Part shown: one piece after another, positions 8,632 through 17,943 of the stretch
How positions within the stretch are numbered: position 1 is the first letter of the stretch
Layout: each line of letters starts with the position of its first letter
NCBI GenBank assembly: GCA_945874225.1
Contig: CAMCFT010000035.1
Coordinates: 1 to 30,484 of the forward strand
Origin: Flavobacterium psychrophilum
GTDB taxonomy: Bacteria > Bacteroidota > Bacteroidia > Flavobacteriales > Flavobacteriaceae
Direction of reading: 5' to 3'
DNA length: 30,484 nucleotides
The notes under the pieces: generated by a model
The model's input: only the letters and a program-made list of their open reading frames with translations
Told to the model about the DNA's origin: nothing
Database searches by the model: none
Made by a program: the position numbers and the translations under genes

Positions 8632-9099
8632 ATGAAAAAAATTATTGCACTTTCAATAGCTCTATTAGCATTTACTTTTTCTAATGCTCAAGAAACTTCA
8701 AAGGTCACAAAGATTACAAAAAAAACAACTACAAAAACTACTACACCAGCATTGCCTAAAGTAGAAGGGGCTGGAATGGTTTTCGTATCAGAAACGATTG
8801 ACTATGGTACCGTTGCGGCAAACTCCGATGGAAAACGCGAATTTGTTTTTACCAACAATGGTAACAAACCATTAATAATTACTAATGCAACAGGTTCTTG
8901 CGGTTGTACTGTTCCAACTTATTCAAAAGAGCCAATTGCTCCTGGAGCAAAAGGTGTTATTAGCGTGAAGTATGACACTTCAAGAGCTGGACAGCCATTT
9001 ACAAAAACAGTAACGATCACTTCGAACGCGACAGGAACTCCATCAAAAACCCTTACAATCAAAGGAACTGTATTGGCAGTTGATGCTCCAAAAAGCTAA
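8632..9099 (+). CDS. DUF1573 domain secreted protein
   Basis: A 155-residue protein with a clear signal peptide (MKKIIALSIALLAFTFSNAQ), then a Lys/Thr-rich linker of about 20 residues, then a single DUF1573 domain of immunoglobulin-like beta structure. The family hallmark is visible: FVFTNNGNKPLIITNATGSCGCTVP, split as FVFTNNGNKPLIITNA and TGSCGCTVP, then PIAPGAKGVISVKYDTS and GPFTKT-like GQPFTKTVTITSN. Such proteins are very common in Bacteroidota and are exported to the periplasm or surface; their molecular role is unknown. The gene has its own promoter and terminator. The paired Cys of CGC are conserved in the family. Confidence 0.92.
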   Translation: MKKIIALSIALLAFTFSNAQETSKVTKITKKTTTKTTTPALPKVEGAGMVFVSETIDYGTVAANSDGKREFVFTNNGNKPLIITNATGSCGCTVPTYSKEPIAPGAKGVISVKYDTSRAGQPFTKTVTITSNATGTPSKTLTIKGTVLAVDAPKS

Positions 9100-9118
9100 A
9101 TTCGAGAATTAATATTAT

Positions 9119-9152
9119 AAAAAAGCTTCCTTAATTTTTGGAAGCTTTTTTT
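9119..9152 (+). terminator. Intrinsic terminator after the DUF1573 gene
   Basis: AAAAAGCTTCC and GGAAGCTTTTT form a stem around a 9-base loop and run into a T tract. The next gene starts only 24 bases later, so its promoter must overlap this region or it relies on read-through. Confidence 0.8.
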
Positions 9153-9175
9153 ATTTGAACACACACCCAACAAGT

Positions 9176-9712
9176 ATGCGAAAGCTAGAAAACAGTGAAC
9201 TCGAGAGAAAATCCATTGAAGCTTTTAAAGAAGCCCAGAAAACACCAATTATCATTGTTTTAGATGATATTAGGAGTTTGCATAATATTGGTTCCGTGTT
9301 TAGAACAGCTGATGCTTTCTTGGTTGAAAAAATATATTTGTGCGGTATAACAGCAACTCCTCCAAACAAAGAAATTCATAAAACAGCACTCGGAGCCACC
9401 GAAACTGTGGCTTGGGAACATTGTGCTAATGTTCTTGAAGTTATCGAAAATTTGAAAGCAGAAAAAGTCACCGTACTTGCCATCGAACAAGTAGAAAGCG
9501 CTATTTTTCTCCAGGATTTCAAAGTGGAAAAAGACGAAAAATATGCTTTGGTTTTTGGCAACGAAGTATTTGGAGTAGCACAAGACGCAGTTGCATTGTG
9601 TGATGGCTGTATTGAAATCCCGCAATTGGGAACCAAACATTCTTTAAATATTTCAGTTAGCGCAGGGATTGTAGTATGGGATTTATTCAAAAAATTGAAA
9701 TGGTCAAAATAA
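9176..9712 (+). CDS. SpoU/TrmH-family RNA 2'-O-methyltransferase
   Basis: A 178-residue SPOUT (trefoil-knot) methyltransferase that uses S-adenosylmethionine to methylate a ribose 2'-OH in tRNA or rRNA. Motif 1 is LDDIRSLHNIGSVFRTADAF. Motif 2 is ALVFGNEVFGV and motif 3 is IEIPQLGTKHSLNISVSAGI; together they form the knot. It lacks the N-terminal substrate-binding extension of RlmB, so it is a minimal, TrmH/TrmL-like form. The ATG at 9176 is chosen over an in-frame TTG at 9155, which lies in the terminator tail of the previous gene. The next gene starts 3 bases after the stop. Which RNA is the target cannot be told. Confidence 0.92.
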   Translation: MRKLENSELERKSIEAFKEAQKTPIIIVLDDIRSLHNIGSVFRTADAFLVEKIYLCGITATPPNKEIHKTALGATETVAWEHCANVLEVIENLKAEKVTVLAIEQVESAIFLQDFKVEKDEKYALVFGNEVFGVAQDAVALCDGCIEIPQLGTKHSLNISVSAGIVVWDLFKKLKWSK

Positions 9713-9715
9713 AAA

Positions 9716-11932
9716 ATGCAAAAAAATTATTACTTTTATAGAATGAAAATTAATATTTTTTTGAAAATAATTTTAATTCTTTTATTCTTCCTTCCGAAGG
9801 CAATTTATGCAATTGATCCTCCTGTAATTATTGCAACACCTAATCCAAACCCATATTGCCCTGGAACTTTAGCAAATATTGTAGATTTTGTAGGTATTAC
9901 ATACGATCCACTTGAGCCAAATACTGATGCTGTTTATATTCAAATTTCTTCTGGTTACGCTACTGGCGATCTCTTAACATTAAGTAATCCCAGTTTACAT
10001 CCTACAATTTCAATAGGTTCAGGATTTGATACAATTACAGGAACGCTAAAATTATCCAGCTCAACTGGTAGTGAAATTCCTTATAGCGATTTTGAAGCTG
10101 CAATCAAAGATGTCCAATTCAGCAATTCCTCACCTTCGCCATCAGGAATTAGAAAATTTTCTATTAATTTAGGAACAGGCCAGCTCAGTTATTTGCCAAG
10201 TAACTCACATTTTTATGAATATGTTGCTTCTCCTGGAATCACTTGGACAGCGGCAAAAGCAGCAGCAGAAACTAGACCTCTATATTATGGATTACAAGGC
10301 TATTTAGCTACGCTAACTGCTGCCGATGAAGCTCAATTAGCAGGAGCACAAGCGCTTGGAGCAGGATGGATTGGAGGTAGTGATGCAGCAGTAGAAGGTG
10401 AATGGAAATGGGTTACTGGTCCAGAAGGTCTTGCTAATGGCGGAACAGGAACAATTTTTTGGAATGGAGCTGCAAATGGATCAACTCCAAATTTTGAATT
10501 TTGGAATGATTATGAACCCAATGATTTTAGTGGAGTAAATCCAGATATTACTTCTGGCGATGAAAATTATGCACACATTACAACTCCTGGAATGATTGGT
10601 GGAATTAAAGGTTCTTGGAATGACTTGGCTAATACTGGTGACACAAACCCGAGTAGTGCTTATTATCCTCAAGGCTATATTGTTGAATATGGAGGAATGA
10701 TACCAGGAGATGTTGATAATATCTATATTTCTGCAAGTACTGAAATGGAGATTTCACAAATTACAATTACATCACCATCATCTCCAGAATGTGGTTCAGG
10801 TGCATTTGATCTTTCAGCAACTACTTTGATAGGAACGGCAATAGGAACAATAAATTGGTTCGATGTAAGTGGAAATTTATTAACTCCAACACCTACAAAC
10901 AATTTTACAACCCCAATAATTACAAATACAAGTTCCACTACAGATACAATTACAACTTATTATATTGATAATGGATATTGCAGAATTCCGATTACAACTA
11001 CTGTGCTTGCCATTCCAACTATAATTTCAACTAATTCGGGAGTTGCTAGATGCGGTTCAGGAATAGTAGTACTTCAGGCTAATTCTACTGTTGGAATAAT
11101 AAATTGGTATTCAAACGCAACGGGAGGGAGTATTGCAGCTACAGGAACTACTTTTACAATCCCAAATATCGCGACAAGCGCAACTTATTATGCCGAGGCC
11201 TTTAATAATGGATGCAGCAACGGAATACGAGTTCCAGTAGATGTTTTTGTTTACACACCTCCAGTAGTTGCTGACCAAGAAGTTAATAAATGCATATCAA
11301 GTACGGCAACATTAGACGCAGCAGTTCCTGGAATGATTTATTTATGGTCAACAACTGAAATTACACAAACAATTACAGTCTCAACTTCGGGAATTTATAC
11401 TGTAGTTGTTACCAGTCCAGCACCCGAAAATTGCTCGAGCACAAAAAAAATTACCGTTGTAGAGCACAATATTCCTGAAATAGACCGTGTTGTTGTCAAT
11501 GAAACTACGGTCGTCATTTATTTAAAAAAAGAAGAAGTCTATTTTGAATATTCGGTTGACGGAATAAATTATCAAAGTTCGAATGTGTTTTTTAATGTGC
11601 AAAGTGGTTTGCAAACAGCTTATGTAAGAGAAATTAATTTTTGTAGTAATGACAGCCAAACATTTATTGTATTGATTGCTCCCAAGTTTTTTACTCCAAA
11701 CGGTGATACTTATAATGATTTCTGGGAAGTAAAAGGATTGATTAATTATCCTCAGGCTGAAGTATCTATTTTTGACCGATATGGGAAATTCATTTCGCTT
11801 CTAAATATAACAAAATTGTCTTGGGACGGAATGTTGAATAAACATCCTATGCCTGCCGATGATTATTGGTATGTGTTGAAAATCGATGAAACCAAGCCCG
11901 AAAAAAGAGGTCATTTTACGTTGAAAAGGTAA
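9716..11932 (+). CDS. Secreted C-type-lectin/Ig-like protein with type B T9SS sorting domain
   Basis: A 738-residue surface or secreted protein. A signal peptide starts best at the internal ATG at 9743 (MKINIFLKIILILLFFLPKA) and ends near YAID. Residues about 30-160 are beta-rich. Residues about 165-335 form a C-type-lectin-like domain (WTAAKAAAE, GYLATLTAADEAQLA, GWIGGSDA, EGEWKWVTG, FWNDYEPND, ENYAHI, GSWNDL, GYIVEYGG). Three Ig-like domains with paired Cys follow (about 355-640). The last 85 residues are the gliding-motility-associated C-terminal domain (APKFFTPNGDTYNDFW, VSIFDRYGK, LSWDG, DDYWYVLKID), a type B signal exported by the type IX system with PorP/SprF-like partners. It is 3 bases behind the methyltransferase gene. 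A carbohydrate- or surface-binding adhesin is a reasonable inference; the ligand is unknown. Confidence 0.93.
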   Translation: MQKNYYFYRMKINIFLKIILILLFFLPKAIYAIDPPVIIATPNPNPYCPGTLANIVDFVGITYDPLEPNTDAVYIQISSGYATGDLLTLSNPSLHPTISIGSGFDTITGTLKLSSSTGSEIPYSDFEAAIKDVQFSNSSPSPSGIRKFSINLGTGQLSYLPSNSHFYEYVASPGITWTAAKAAAETRPLYYGLQGYLATLTAADEAQLAGAQALGAGWIGGSDAAVEGEWKWVTGPEGLANGGTGTIFWNGAANGSTPNFEFWNDYEPNDFSGVNPDITSGDENYAHITTPGMIGGIKGSWNDLANTGDTNPSSAYYPQGYIVEYGGMIPGDVDNIYISASTEMEISQITITSPSSPECGSGAFDLSATTLIGTAIGTINWFDVSGNLLTPTPTNNFTTPIITNTSSTTDTITTYYIDNGYCRIPITTTVLAIPTIISTNSGVARCGSGIVVLQANSTVGIINWYSNATGGSIAATGTTFTIPNIATSATYYAEAFNNGCSNGIRVPVDVFVYTPPVVADQEVNKCISSTATLDAAVPGMIYLWSTTEITQTITVSTSGIYTVVVTSPAPENCSSTKKITVVEHNIPEIDRVVVNETTVVIYLKKEEVYFEYSVDGINYQSSNVFFNVQSGLQTAYVREINFCSNDSQTFIVLIAPKFFTPNGDTYNDFWEVKGLINYPQAEVSIFDRYGKFISLLNITKLSWDGMLNKHPMPADDYWYVLKIDETKPEKRGHFTLKR

Positions 11933-11976
11933 TTCTTTAAATGACTATCCTTAACTTGTACTAATGATTTGTTTTT

Positions 11977-12052
11977 GCCACAGATTTCACAGATTCGCAC
12001 AGATTTGAGAAAGAAAATCAAAAAATCAAAAAAATCTGTGTGAATCTGTGGC
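11977..12052. repeat. 76-bp GCCACAGATT inverted-repeat element (no gene)
   Basis: The left end GCCACAGATTTCACAGATT (11977-11995) is followed by a third CACAGATTT unit. The right end AAATCTGTGTGAATCTGTGGC (12032-12052) is the inverse, with CACAGATT units in both arms. It is flanked by T runs on both sides (GTTTTT before, AAGTTTTT after). It lies between the convergent ends of the T9SS gene and folK-dNK and could also act as a terminator of the plus-strand transcript. It has the same termini as the element carrying the GxxExxY gene at 28181-28637. Confidence 0.85.
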
Positions 12053-12103
12053 AAGTTTTTCTTTTGGTTTTAGTAGCGGACAATCTTATTCTTTAAAGCA
12101 AAA

Positions 12104-13240
12104 TTATTTACTAATTTTTCTTTGGATTTCATCCAAAATATAAAGGTAATCTTCCTGATTTTTCACAAAGTCCCTATCCGAAACATCAATAATTAAAACA
12201 TTCAATTCAGTTTGTGATTTGATGTAATCGAGATAGCCATTATTGATTTTATCCAAATATTCAGCAGGAATTTTTTGCTCATAATCTCTGCCTCTTTTCT
12301 TAATATTTTCTAACAAACGCTCTGTGTTTTGGTATAAATAAATATACAAATCCGGTTTTGGCATTTCTCTATAAACAATATCAAAAAGTGTTCGATACAA
12401 GCGATATTCGTCTTCTGCAAGTGTTATCTTGGCAAAAATTAAGGATTTAAAAATATGATAATCGGCAACGATAAAATCCTTGAACAAGTCAAATTGTGCC
12501 AAATCATCCGATAACTGCTTGTATCTATCGGCAAGGAATGACATTTCAAGCGGAAAAGCATAACGGTTTTGGTCTTCGTAAAATTTTGGAAGAAAAGGAT
12601 TGTCGGCAAAGCGTTCCAAGACCGTTTTAGCATTAAAATCTTCCGCTATTTTTGTGGTTAAGGTAGTTTTTCCTGCTCCAATATTTCCCTCGAAAGCAAT
12701 ATAATTAAACTGTTCCAATGGGATTCTATCCAATGGCATTTCTAAATTCTGTACAATTGTGCAAGTGCTGTTGTCTGGGGAAGTTTCTAGTAATTCGGCA
12801 GTTTTTTTATGAAAAACAGGATGTTTCCAGTCTAAATTTAAATCCATCATTGGCAACAAAACAAACTTTCTATTTTGCATCAACGGATGTGGAACCTGAA
12901 GTTCTTCGGTGTCAATAATTTCTTCGTCGAAAGTAATTAAATCAATATCAATAATTCGGGATTGGTATTCTAACGTATCTCCGCGAACTCGGCCCAATCG
13001 TCTTTCTATATTTAGAATTTGCTCTAAAATTTTATGTGCAGAGCTAAAAGTATGAATTACTAAAGCGCAATTATAGAAGGCATCACTGTCAAAACCCCAG
13101 GAAGGAGTTTCATACAACTTTGAAATTTTGATAATCGTACCTATTTCCCGATGTATCATTTCAAGGCTACGCTCCACGTTATCAAGACGATTACCTTGAT
13201 TAGTCCCGAGGGATAAAACGACCTGATGTTGTGATTTCAT
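12104..13240 (-). CDS. folK: Fused HPPK (FolK) and deoxynucleoside kinase
   Basis: A 378-residue two-domain enzyme. Residues about 5-155 are 6-hydroxymethyl-7,8-dihydropterin pyrophosphokinase (folate pathway): LSLGTNQGNR, YETPSWGF, the signature RIIDIDLITFD and VPHPLMQNRKFVLLP. Residues about 178-378 are a deoxyadenosine/deoxyguanosine-type kinase of nucleotide salvage: P-loop FEGNIGAGKTTL (about 183-194), ERFADNPFLPKFY, and lid KKRGRDYEQ. The ATG at 13240 is chosen over an in-frame GTG at 13249 because FolK proteins begin near the beta strand VVLSLGTN. Both halves keep their catalytic motifs. The fusion is common in Bacteroidota. The gene is divergent from sppA. Confidence 0.93.
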   Translation of the reverse strand: MKSQHQVVLSLGTNQGNRLDNVERSLEMIHREIGTIIKISKLYETPSWGFDSDAFYNCALVIHTFSSAHKILEQILNIERRLGRVRGDTLEYQSRIIDIDLITFDEEIIDTEELQVPHPLMQNRKFVLLPMMDLNLDWKHPVFHKKTAELLETSPDNSTCTIVQNLEMPLDRIPLEQFNYIAFEGNIGAGKTTLTTKIAEDFNAKTVLERFADNPFLPKFYEDQNRYAFPLEMSFLADRYKQLSDDLAQFDLFKDFIVADYHIFKSLIFAKITLAEDEYRLYRTLFDIVYREMPKPDLYIYLYQNTERLLENIKKRGRDYEQKIPAEYLDKINNGYLDYIKSQTELNVLIIDVSDRDFVKNQEDYLYILDEIQRKISK

Positions 13241-13279
13241 ATTAACCACAAATTAACTAAAACAATTTTAGAATTGAAC

Positions 13280-13332
13280 TATATTTGCCATCGTGTTAAT
13301 AACTATTTTTTTAGTTTTTAAACTTAAATTTG
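13280..13332 (+). promoter_or_regulatory. Two candidate promoter elements for sppA
   Basis: TATATTTG at 13280-13287 and TAAATTTG at 13325-13332 both match TAnnTTTG, 88 and 43 bases before the ATG at 13376. Neither has an obvious TTG box at the right spacing. The nearer one gives the usual short leader. Confidence 0.45.
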
Positions 13333-13375
13333 TAACAATTCAGCACTTTTTGCTACTTATTAAAAAAAAATAAAT

Positions 13376-15136
13376 ATGAAATTTTTAGGGAATGTTTTGG
13401 CAACCATCGTAGGTATATTTGTCTTTTTTATGTTGTCCTTTTTTGGAATAGTAATAATAGCGATGATTTTTGGTGGCGATTCTGAAGAAATAGCTGTCAA
13501 AAACAACTCGGTTGTCGAATTAAACTTGGAACACATTAAAAATGACTATGCCGGAAAATACAAAGATCCTTGGATGACCATTTTAGCCGATGGCGAAAAA
13601 GTAGGTCTTTCTGATATTATAAATGCTATTGAAGAAGCAAAAACAGATAGTGACATCAAAGGAATTTCGATTTTAAATGATAATTCTGAATTGGGAATTG
13701 CCCAATATAAAGCTTTGCGTGATGTATTGGAAAGTTTCAAAAAATCAGGAAAATTTGTTATGGCTTATGCCAATTCGTATACACAAAAAGAATATTATTT
13801 AAATTCTGTTGCTAATACGGTTTACATTAATCCTGTTGGCGATATAGATTTCAAAGGATTATCAGCAGAAATGATGTTTTTCAAGGATTTTCAGGATAAA
13901 ACCGGAGTGAAAATGGAAGTCATTCGACACGGAAAATACAAAAGTGCCGTTGAACCTTTCTTGGACAACAAAATGAGCGACGCCAATAGAGAACAAATCT
14001 CAGCATTATTGAATTCAGTTTGGAGTTCTGTGGTTGCTGATATTTCGAAAAGCAGAAATGTTTCAGTTGCAAAATTGAACGAAATTGCAAATGGTCTTCT
14101 TGCCAGAACTCCTGAAATGGCAAAGGCACAGAAATTAGTTGATGTTGTGGCTTATGAAGATGTCTATCATAACGCAATTAGAAAAGCTTTAAAGGTTGAT
14201 AATGATGAAGATTATAACAAAATAAGCATTTTAGATTATGCCAGAAAAGTAGCTACGACTTCGGAAAGCTTTGATAGTAAAGACAAAATCGCCATTATTT
14301 ATGCGCAAGGAGAAATTATGAGTGGAGAGGGTGATGTCAACACTATTGGTGAAGGATCAATGCGTCGCTCGCTAATGGAAGCGAGAAAAGACAAGAAAAT
14401 AAAAGCAATCGTGCTCCGAATTGATAGTCCAGGCGGAAATGCTTTGACATCAGATTTGATTTGGAGAGAAATTGAATTGACCAAAAAAGTAAAACCAGTG
14501 GTGGTTTCAATGGGGAATTATGCTGCTTCCGGAGGCTATTATATTGCTTGTAATGCGAATAAAATTTTTGCCGAAAACAATACCATTACGGGTTCAATAG
14601 GCGTTTTTGGAATATTGCCAAATTTCACACAATTAGCAACAAAAATTGGCATTCATACAGAACAAGTAAAAACAAATGTAAACGCAGCGGAATATAGCCC
14701 GTTTGTGCCAATGGACGAAAAATTTAAAGCGGTTACACTTGAAGGCGTCGAACATATTTACAAAACATTTGTATCACACGTTGCCGAAGGGCGAAAAATG
14801 TCGTTTGCACAAGTAGATTCACTTGCACAAGGCAGAGTTTGGTCAGGTTCTCAAGCCGTCAAGATTGGGCTTGTGGATAAAATAGGTGGTTTGGATGATG
14901 CATTAAAAGAAGCAGCAGGCTTAGCCAAAATTAAAGGCTACAAAACACAAAATTTTCCTGAATTTGAAAAAGATATTAACGATATTTTAGAGAGTTTCCC
15001 ATTTGCAAAATCGAAAGAATCTTTTATAAAAGAAGAATTAGGTATGGAAACCTATAAAATAATGGAACAAATTAAAAGAATGCAATCTCAAAAAGGAGTT
15101 CAGGCAATGATGCCTTTTGAGATTACTATTCAATAA
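13376..15136 (+). CDS. sppA: Signal peptide peptidase SppA, 67K type (protease IV)
   Basis: A 586-residue membrane-bound serine/lysine peptidase that degrades cleaved signal peptides. One N-terminal transmembrane segment (about residues 5-33, rich in Val/Phe/Ile) anchors two tandem peptidase-S49 domains. The catalytic Lys189 lies in GKYKSAVEPF of the first domain. The nucleophile Ser385 lies in GNYAASGGYYIAC of the second, preceded by VLRIDSPGGNALTSD. Length and two-domain layout match the E. coli type, with the Lys and Ser on different domains. It has its own promoter region and a strong terminator downstream, so it is a single-gene unit divergent from folK-dNK. Confidence 0.96.
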   Translation: MKFLGNVLATIVGIFVFFMLSFFGIVIIAMIFGGDSEEIAVKNNSVVELNLEHIKNDYAGKYKDPWMTILADGEKVGLSDIINAIEEAKTDSDIKGISILNDNSELGIAQYKALRDVLESFKKSGKFVMAYANSYTQKEYYLNSVANTVYINPVGDIDFKGLSAEMMFFKDFQDKTGVKMEVIRHGKYKSAVEPFLDNKMSDANREQISALLNSVWSSVVADISKSRNVSVAKLNEIANGLLARTPEMAKAQKLVDVVAYEDVYHNAIRKALKVDNDEDYNKISILDYARKVATTSESFDSKDKIAIIYAQGEIMSGEGDVNTIGEGSMRRSLMEARKDKKIKAIVLRIDSPGGNALTSDLIWREIELTKKVKPVVVSMGNYAASGGYYIACNANKIFAENNTITGSIGVFGILPNFTQLATKIGIHTEQVKTNVNAAEYSPFVPMDEKFKAVTLEGVEHIYKTFVSHVAEGRKMSFAQVDSLAQGRVWSGSQAVKIGLVDKIGGLDDALKEAAGLAKIKGYKTQNFPEFEKDINDILESFPFAKSKESFIKEELGMETYKIMEQIKRMQSQKGVQAMMPFEITIQ

Positions 15137-15156
15137 AAGACAATAATACTTTACTT

Positions 15157-15193
15157 AAAAATTCGTTTAAGCAATTGTTTAAACGAATTTTTT
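15157..15193 (+). terminator. Intrinsic terminator after sppA
   Basis: AAATTCGTTTAA and TTAAACGAATTT form a perfect 12-bp stem around a short loop, followed by further T residues. It starts about 20 bases after the sppA stop codon. Confidence 0.85.
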
Positions 15194-15256
15194 GTGTTAT
15201 AAAGTTAAATTATTGCTTATAAAATCACAAAAAAATATAGTGGATTTTAAAAACAC

Positions 15257-15264
15257 TATTTTTG
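15257..15264 (+). promoter_or_regulatory. Promoter element (TATTTTTG) for the AsmA gene
   Basis: TATTTTTG matches TAnnTTTG, 55 bases before the ATG at 15320 and downstream of the sppA terminator. The ten bases ACTATTTTTG recur ahead of the GH3 gene (18885-18894). Confidence 0.5.
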
Positions 15265-15319
15265 TAAAAACGCAAACCATCATTTTTACTCCACTTATAG
15301 CTTCTAAAGAAATTAAATT

Positions 15320-17926
15320 ATGACAAAGAAATTTTTTAAAATTGTTGGAATAGTAATTGTTCTTCTCCTAGGAATCTTATTTGCCACTCCTTACTTATTT
15401 AAAGAGCAAATAAAAGCTAAAATTACTCAAGCCATCAACGAGAAAGTTGATGCCAAGGTTACCTTTGCGGATGCTGATTTAAGTTTATTCAAAAATTTCC
15501 CTAATGCGAATATTACCATTGAAAAATTAATCATTATCAACAAAGCTCCTTTTGAAGGCGACACATTGGTTTCGCTGGGCGAATTGAATTTAAAAATGTC
15601 TATTAAAGAGCTTTTTAAAGGAGAAAAAGAAACGATGAATATTGACGGAATTACTTCAAAAAACGGATTAATCAATATCATCTTTAATAAAGAAGGAATT
15701 GCCAATTACGATATTGCGCTGAAAGACAATAAAACACAAGACGATGGAAAAAGCAAGCCTTTATCGCTAAAAATCCAGAATTATAAAATCGAGAATTTTA
15801 AGTTTCGTTATTTTGACGAAAGTTCGAAAATAAAAATGACGATAGACAGTCTAAACCACGAAGGAACTGGAGATTTTACTGCCCAAAAATTAGATTTAAA
15901 CACAAAGTCGACAGCTAAAATTGTGCTCTCAATGGACAAAGTCAATTATATGAAAAACATTTCTATTAGTCTGGATGCGGTTTTGGAAATTGATTTAAAA
16001 AACAGCAAATACACTTTCAAGGAAAATAAAGCTTTAATCAATCAATTGCCACTAGAATTTGATGGATTTATTCAAATGGTTGATGGTGGACAGGAATATG
16101 ATTTGAAATTCAAGACGCCCACTTCCTCCTTCAAAAACTTCTTAGGACTTATTCCTTCTGCTTATTCTTCGAGTTTGGATAAAGTAAAAACAAATGGCGA
16201 TTTTACTGTTGTGGGTTTTGCCAAAGGTTTGTATTCAGATAAAACAGTTCCAAAATTTAATATTAAAATTGCTTCCAATAACGCCTCTTTTCAATATCCA
16301 AATCTTCCAAAATCAGTTAGAAACATTATAATTGACACTAAAATCATCAACGAAACCGGAATTTTGAACGACACCTACGTCAATGTTGACAAGTTGTCTT
16401 TCGCCATTGATCAAGATGTTTTTAATGCTAAAGCTAACATCAGAAATATTACTGAAAACGCTTTAGTTGACGCTGCTTTGAAAGGAACCATCAATTTAGG
16501 AAATTTATCCAAAGCGTATCCCATAAAACTAAGTAAGCCTTTATCAGGAATTCTAAAAGCTAATGTGACGTCTAAATTTGATATGCAATCTGTAGAGAAA
16601 AGTCAATATCAAAATATCAAAAATGCAGGAACTATGAGTTTGTTGGGCTTTAAATATGCGGATGAAAATGGAAAAACAATGACCATCAGCAATGCTTTAG
16701 TTCAGTTTAATCCAAGCAATATTAACTTAAAACAATTTAATGCAACGACCGGAAAAAGCGACATTAGTGTAACCGGAGTTTTGGAGAATTTTTACGGATT
16801 TATATTTAAAAACCAAGAATTGAAAGGAAACTTCAATATGAATTCTAAACAATTAGCCGTAGCTGATTTTATGACCACGGACAAAGAAACTAAAACAGAA
16901 GCAAAAAAAGCAGAAGCAATGAAGATTCCCGCTTTCTTGAATTGTACACTTACTGCAAAAGCAAGTACAGTTTTATATGATAATTTAACTTTAAAAGAAG
17001 TTTCAGGAAAACTGATTGTGAAAGACGAAAAAGTCACTTTAGAAAATGTGAAATCTTCCATTTTTGGAGGGGCAATTGGAATGAATGGAGCTGTTTCTAC
17101 TAAAGGGAAAGTACCCGTTTTCAATATGGATTTGAATTTTAATCAGGTGGACATTGCACAATCGTTCACGCAATTAGATATGCTGAAAAAAATTGCTCCA
17201 ATTGCAGGAATTATTAATGGAAAAATTAACTCAACCATTAAAGTCAATGGAAATCTTGATGCAAAGGAATTGACTCCCGATTTGAATTCTCTTACCGGAG
17301 ATTTATTGGGACAACTGCTTTCGACAACTATAAATTCCCAAAATTCAACTTTGTTAAATGCATTGGGTTCTAATTTGAAGTTCATTGATATGAGCAAAGT
17401 CAATCTAAATGATGTAAAAGCAGCTTTGACTTTCAAGGACGGAAAAGTTAATGTAAAACCTTTTGATATCAAATATCAAGATATTAAGGCGACTATTGGC
17501 GGAAGCCACGGTTTTGACCAAAGTATGAATTACAATTTAAAATTTGATGTTCCTGCCAAATATCTTGGCGCTGAAGCCAATGCATTAATCGCAAAATTAT
17601 CTCCAGCTGATGCCGCAAAATTGCAAAGCATTCCAATTAATGCGACGCTGGCCGGAAACTTTACAAATCCAAAAATCACAACAGACATCAACACTGCTGT
17701 AACAAAATTGACCACTCAGTTAGTAAATCAACAAAAAGACCGAATGGTAAAACAAGGAACATCGGCATTAACGGATTACCTTAATAAAAACAAGAAACCT
17801 AGCGATACTACAAAAACGGCAACTCCCGCAACTCCTAAAACTCAAGAAGAGGTAAAAGCAAAAGCAACTGATTTATTGAATGGATTGTTCAAGAAGAAAA
17901 AAGCAGCAGAACCTAAAACGCCTTGA
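15320..17926 (+). CDS. AsmA-family envelope protein
   Basis: An 868-residue inner-membrane-anchored periplasmic protein. One N-terminal transmembrane segment (FFKIVGIVIVLLLGILFATP, about residues 5-24) is followed by the AsmA N-terminal repeat signature: VTFADADLSLFKNFPNANITIEKL, here split as VTFADADLSLFKNFPNA and NITIEKL. The body is beta-rich, and the C-terminal AsmA-like domain runs from about 560 to 800. The last 60 residues are Lys/Pro/Thr-rich and probably disordered. AsmA-type proteins share the bridge-like lipid-transfer fold and are thought to move phospholipids or affect outer-membrane assembly; for this protein that is inference. It is a single gene, convergent with the DUF2797 gene across a large hairpin. 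Confidence 0.9.
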   Translation: MTKKFFKIVGIVIVLLLGILFATPYLFKEQIKAKITQAINEKVDAKVTFADADLSLFKNFPNANITIEKLIIINKAPFEGDTLVSLGELNLKMSIKELFKGEKETMNIDGITSKNGLINIIFNKEGIANYDIALKDNKTQDDGKSKPLSLKIQNYKIENFKFRYFDESSKIKMTIDSLNHEGTGDFTAQKLDLNTKSTAKIVLSMDKVNYMKNISISLDAVLEIDLKNSKYTFKENKALINQLPLEFDGFIQMVDGGQEYDLKFKTPTSSFKNFLGLIPSAYSSSLDKVKTNGDFTVVGFAKGLYSDKTVPKFNIKIASNNASFQYPNLPKSVRNIIIDTKIINETGILNDTYVNVDKLSFAIDQDVFNAKANIRNITENALVDAALKGTINLGNLSKAYPIKLSKPLSGILKANVTSKFDMQSVEKSQYQNIKNAGTMSLLGFKYADENGKTMTISNALVQFNPSNINLKQFNATTGKSDISVTGVLENFYGFIFKNQELKGNFNMNSKQLAVADFMTTDKETKTEAKKAEAMKIPAFLNCTLTAKASTVLYDNLTLKEVSGKLIVKDEKVTLENVKSSIFGGAIGMNGAVSTKGKVPVFNMDLNFNQVDIAQSFTQLDMLKKIAPIAGIINGKINSTIKVNGNLDAKELTPDLNSLTGDLLGQLLSTTINSQNSTLLNALGSNLKFIDMSKVNLNDVKAALTFKDGKVNVKPFDIKYQDIKATIGGSHGFDQSMNYNLKFDVPAKYLGAEANALIAKLSPADAAKLQSIPINATLAGNFTNPKITTDINTAVTKLTTQLVNQQKDRMVKQGTSALTDYLNKNKKPSDTTKTATPATPKTQEEVKAKATDLLNGLFKKKKAAEPKTP

Positions 17927-17943
17927 TATTCTACGTAACCTGC

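Noticed and set aside
11977..12052. Possible CRISPR array from repeated CACAGATT units
   Set aside because: The units are 8-10 bases, arranged as inverted arms with 1-2 base gaps and no uniform spacers, and no cas gene is near.
16792..17472. Two minus-strand open frames of about 110 codons opposite asmA
   Set aside because: They are shadows of a long, low-stop coding sequence, with no signal peptide, domain or promoter.
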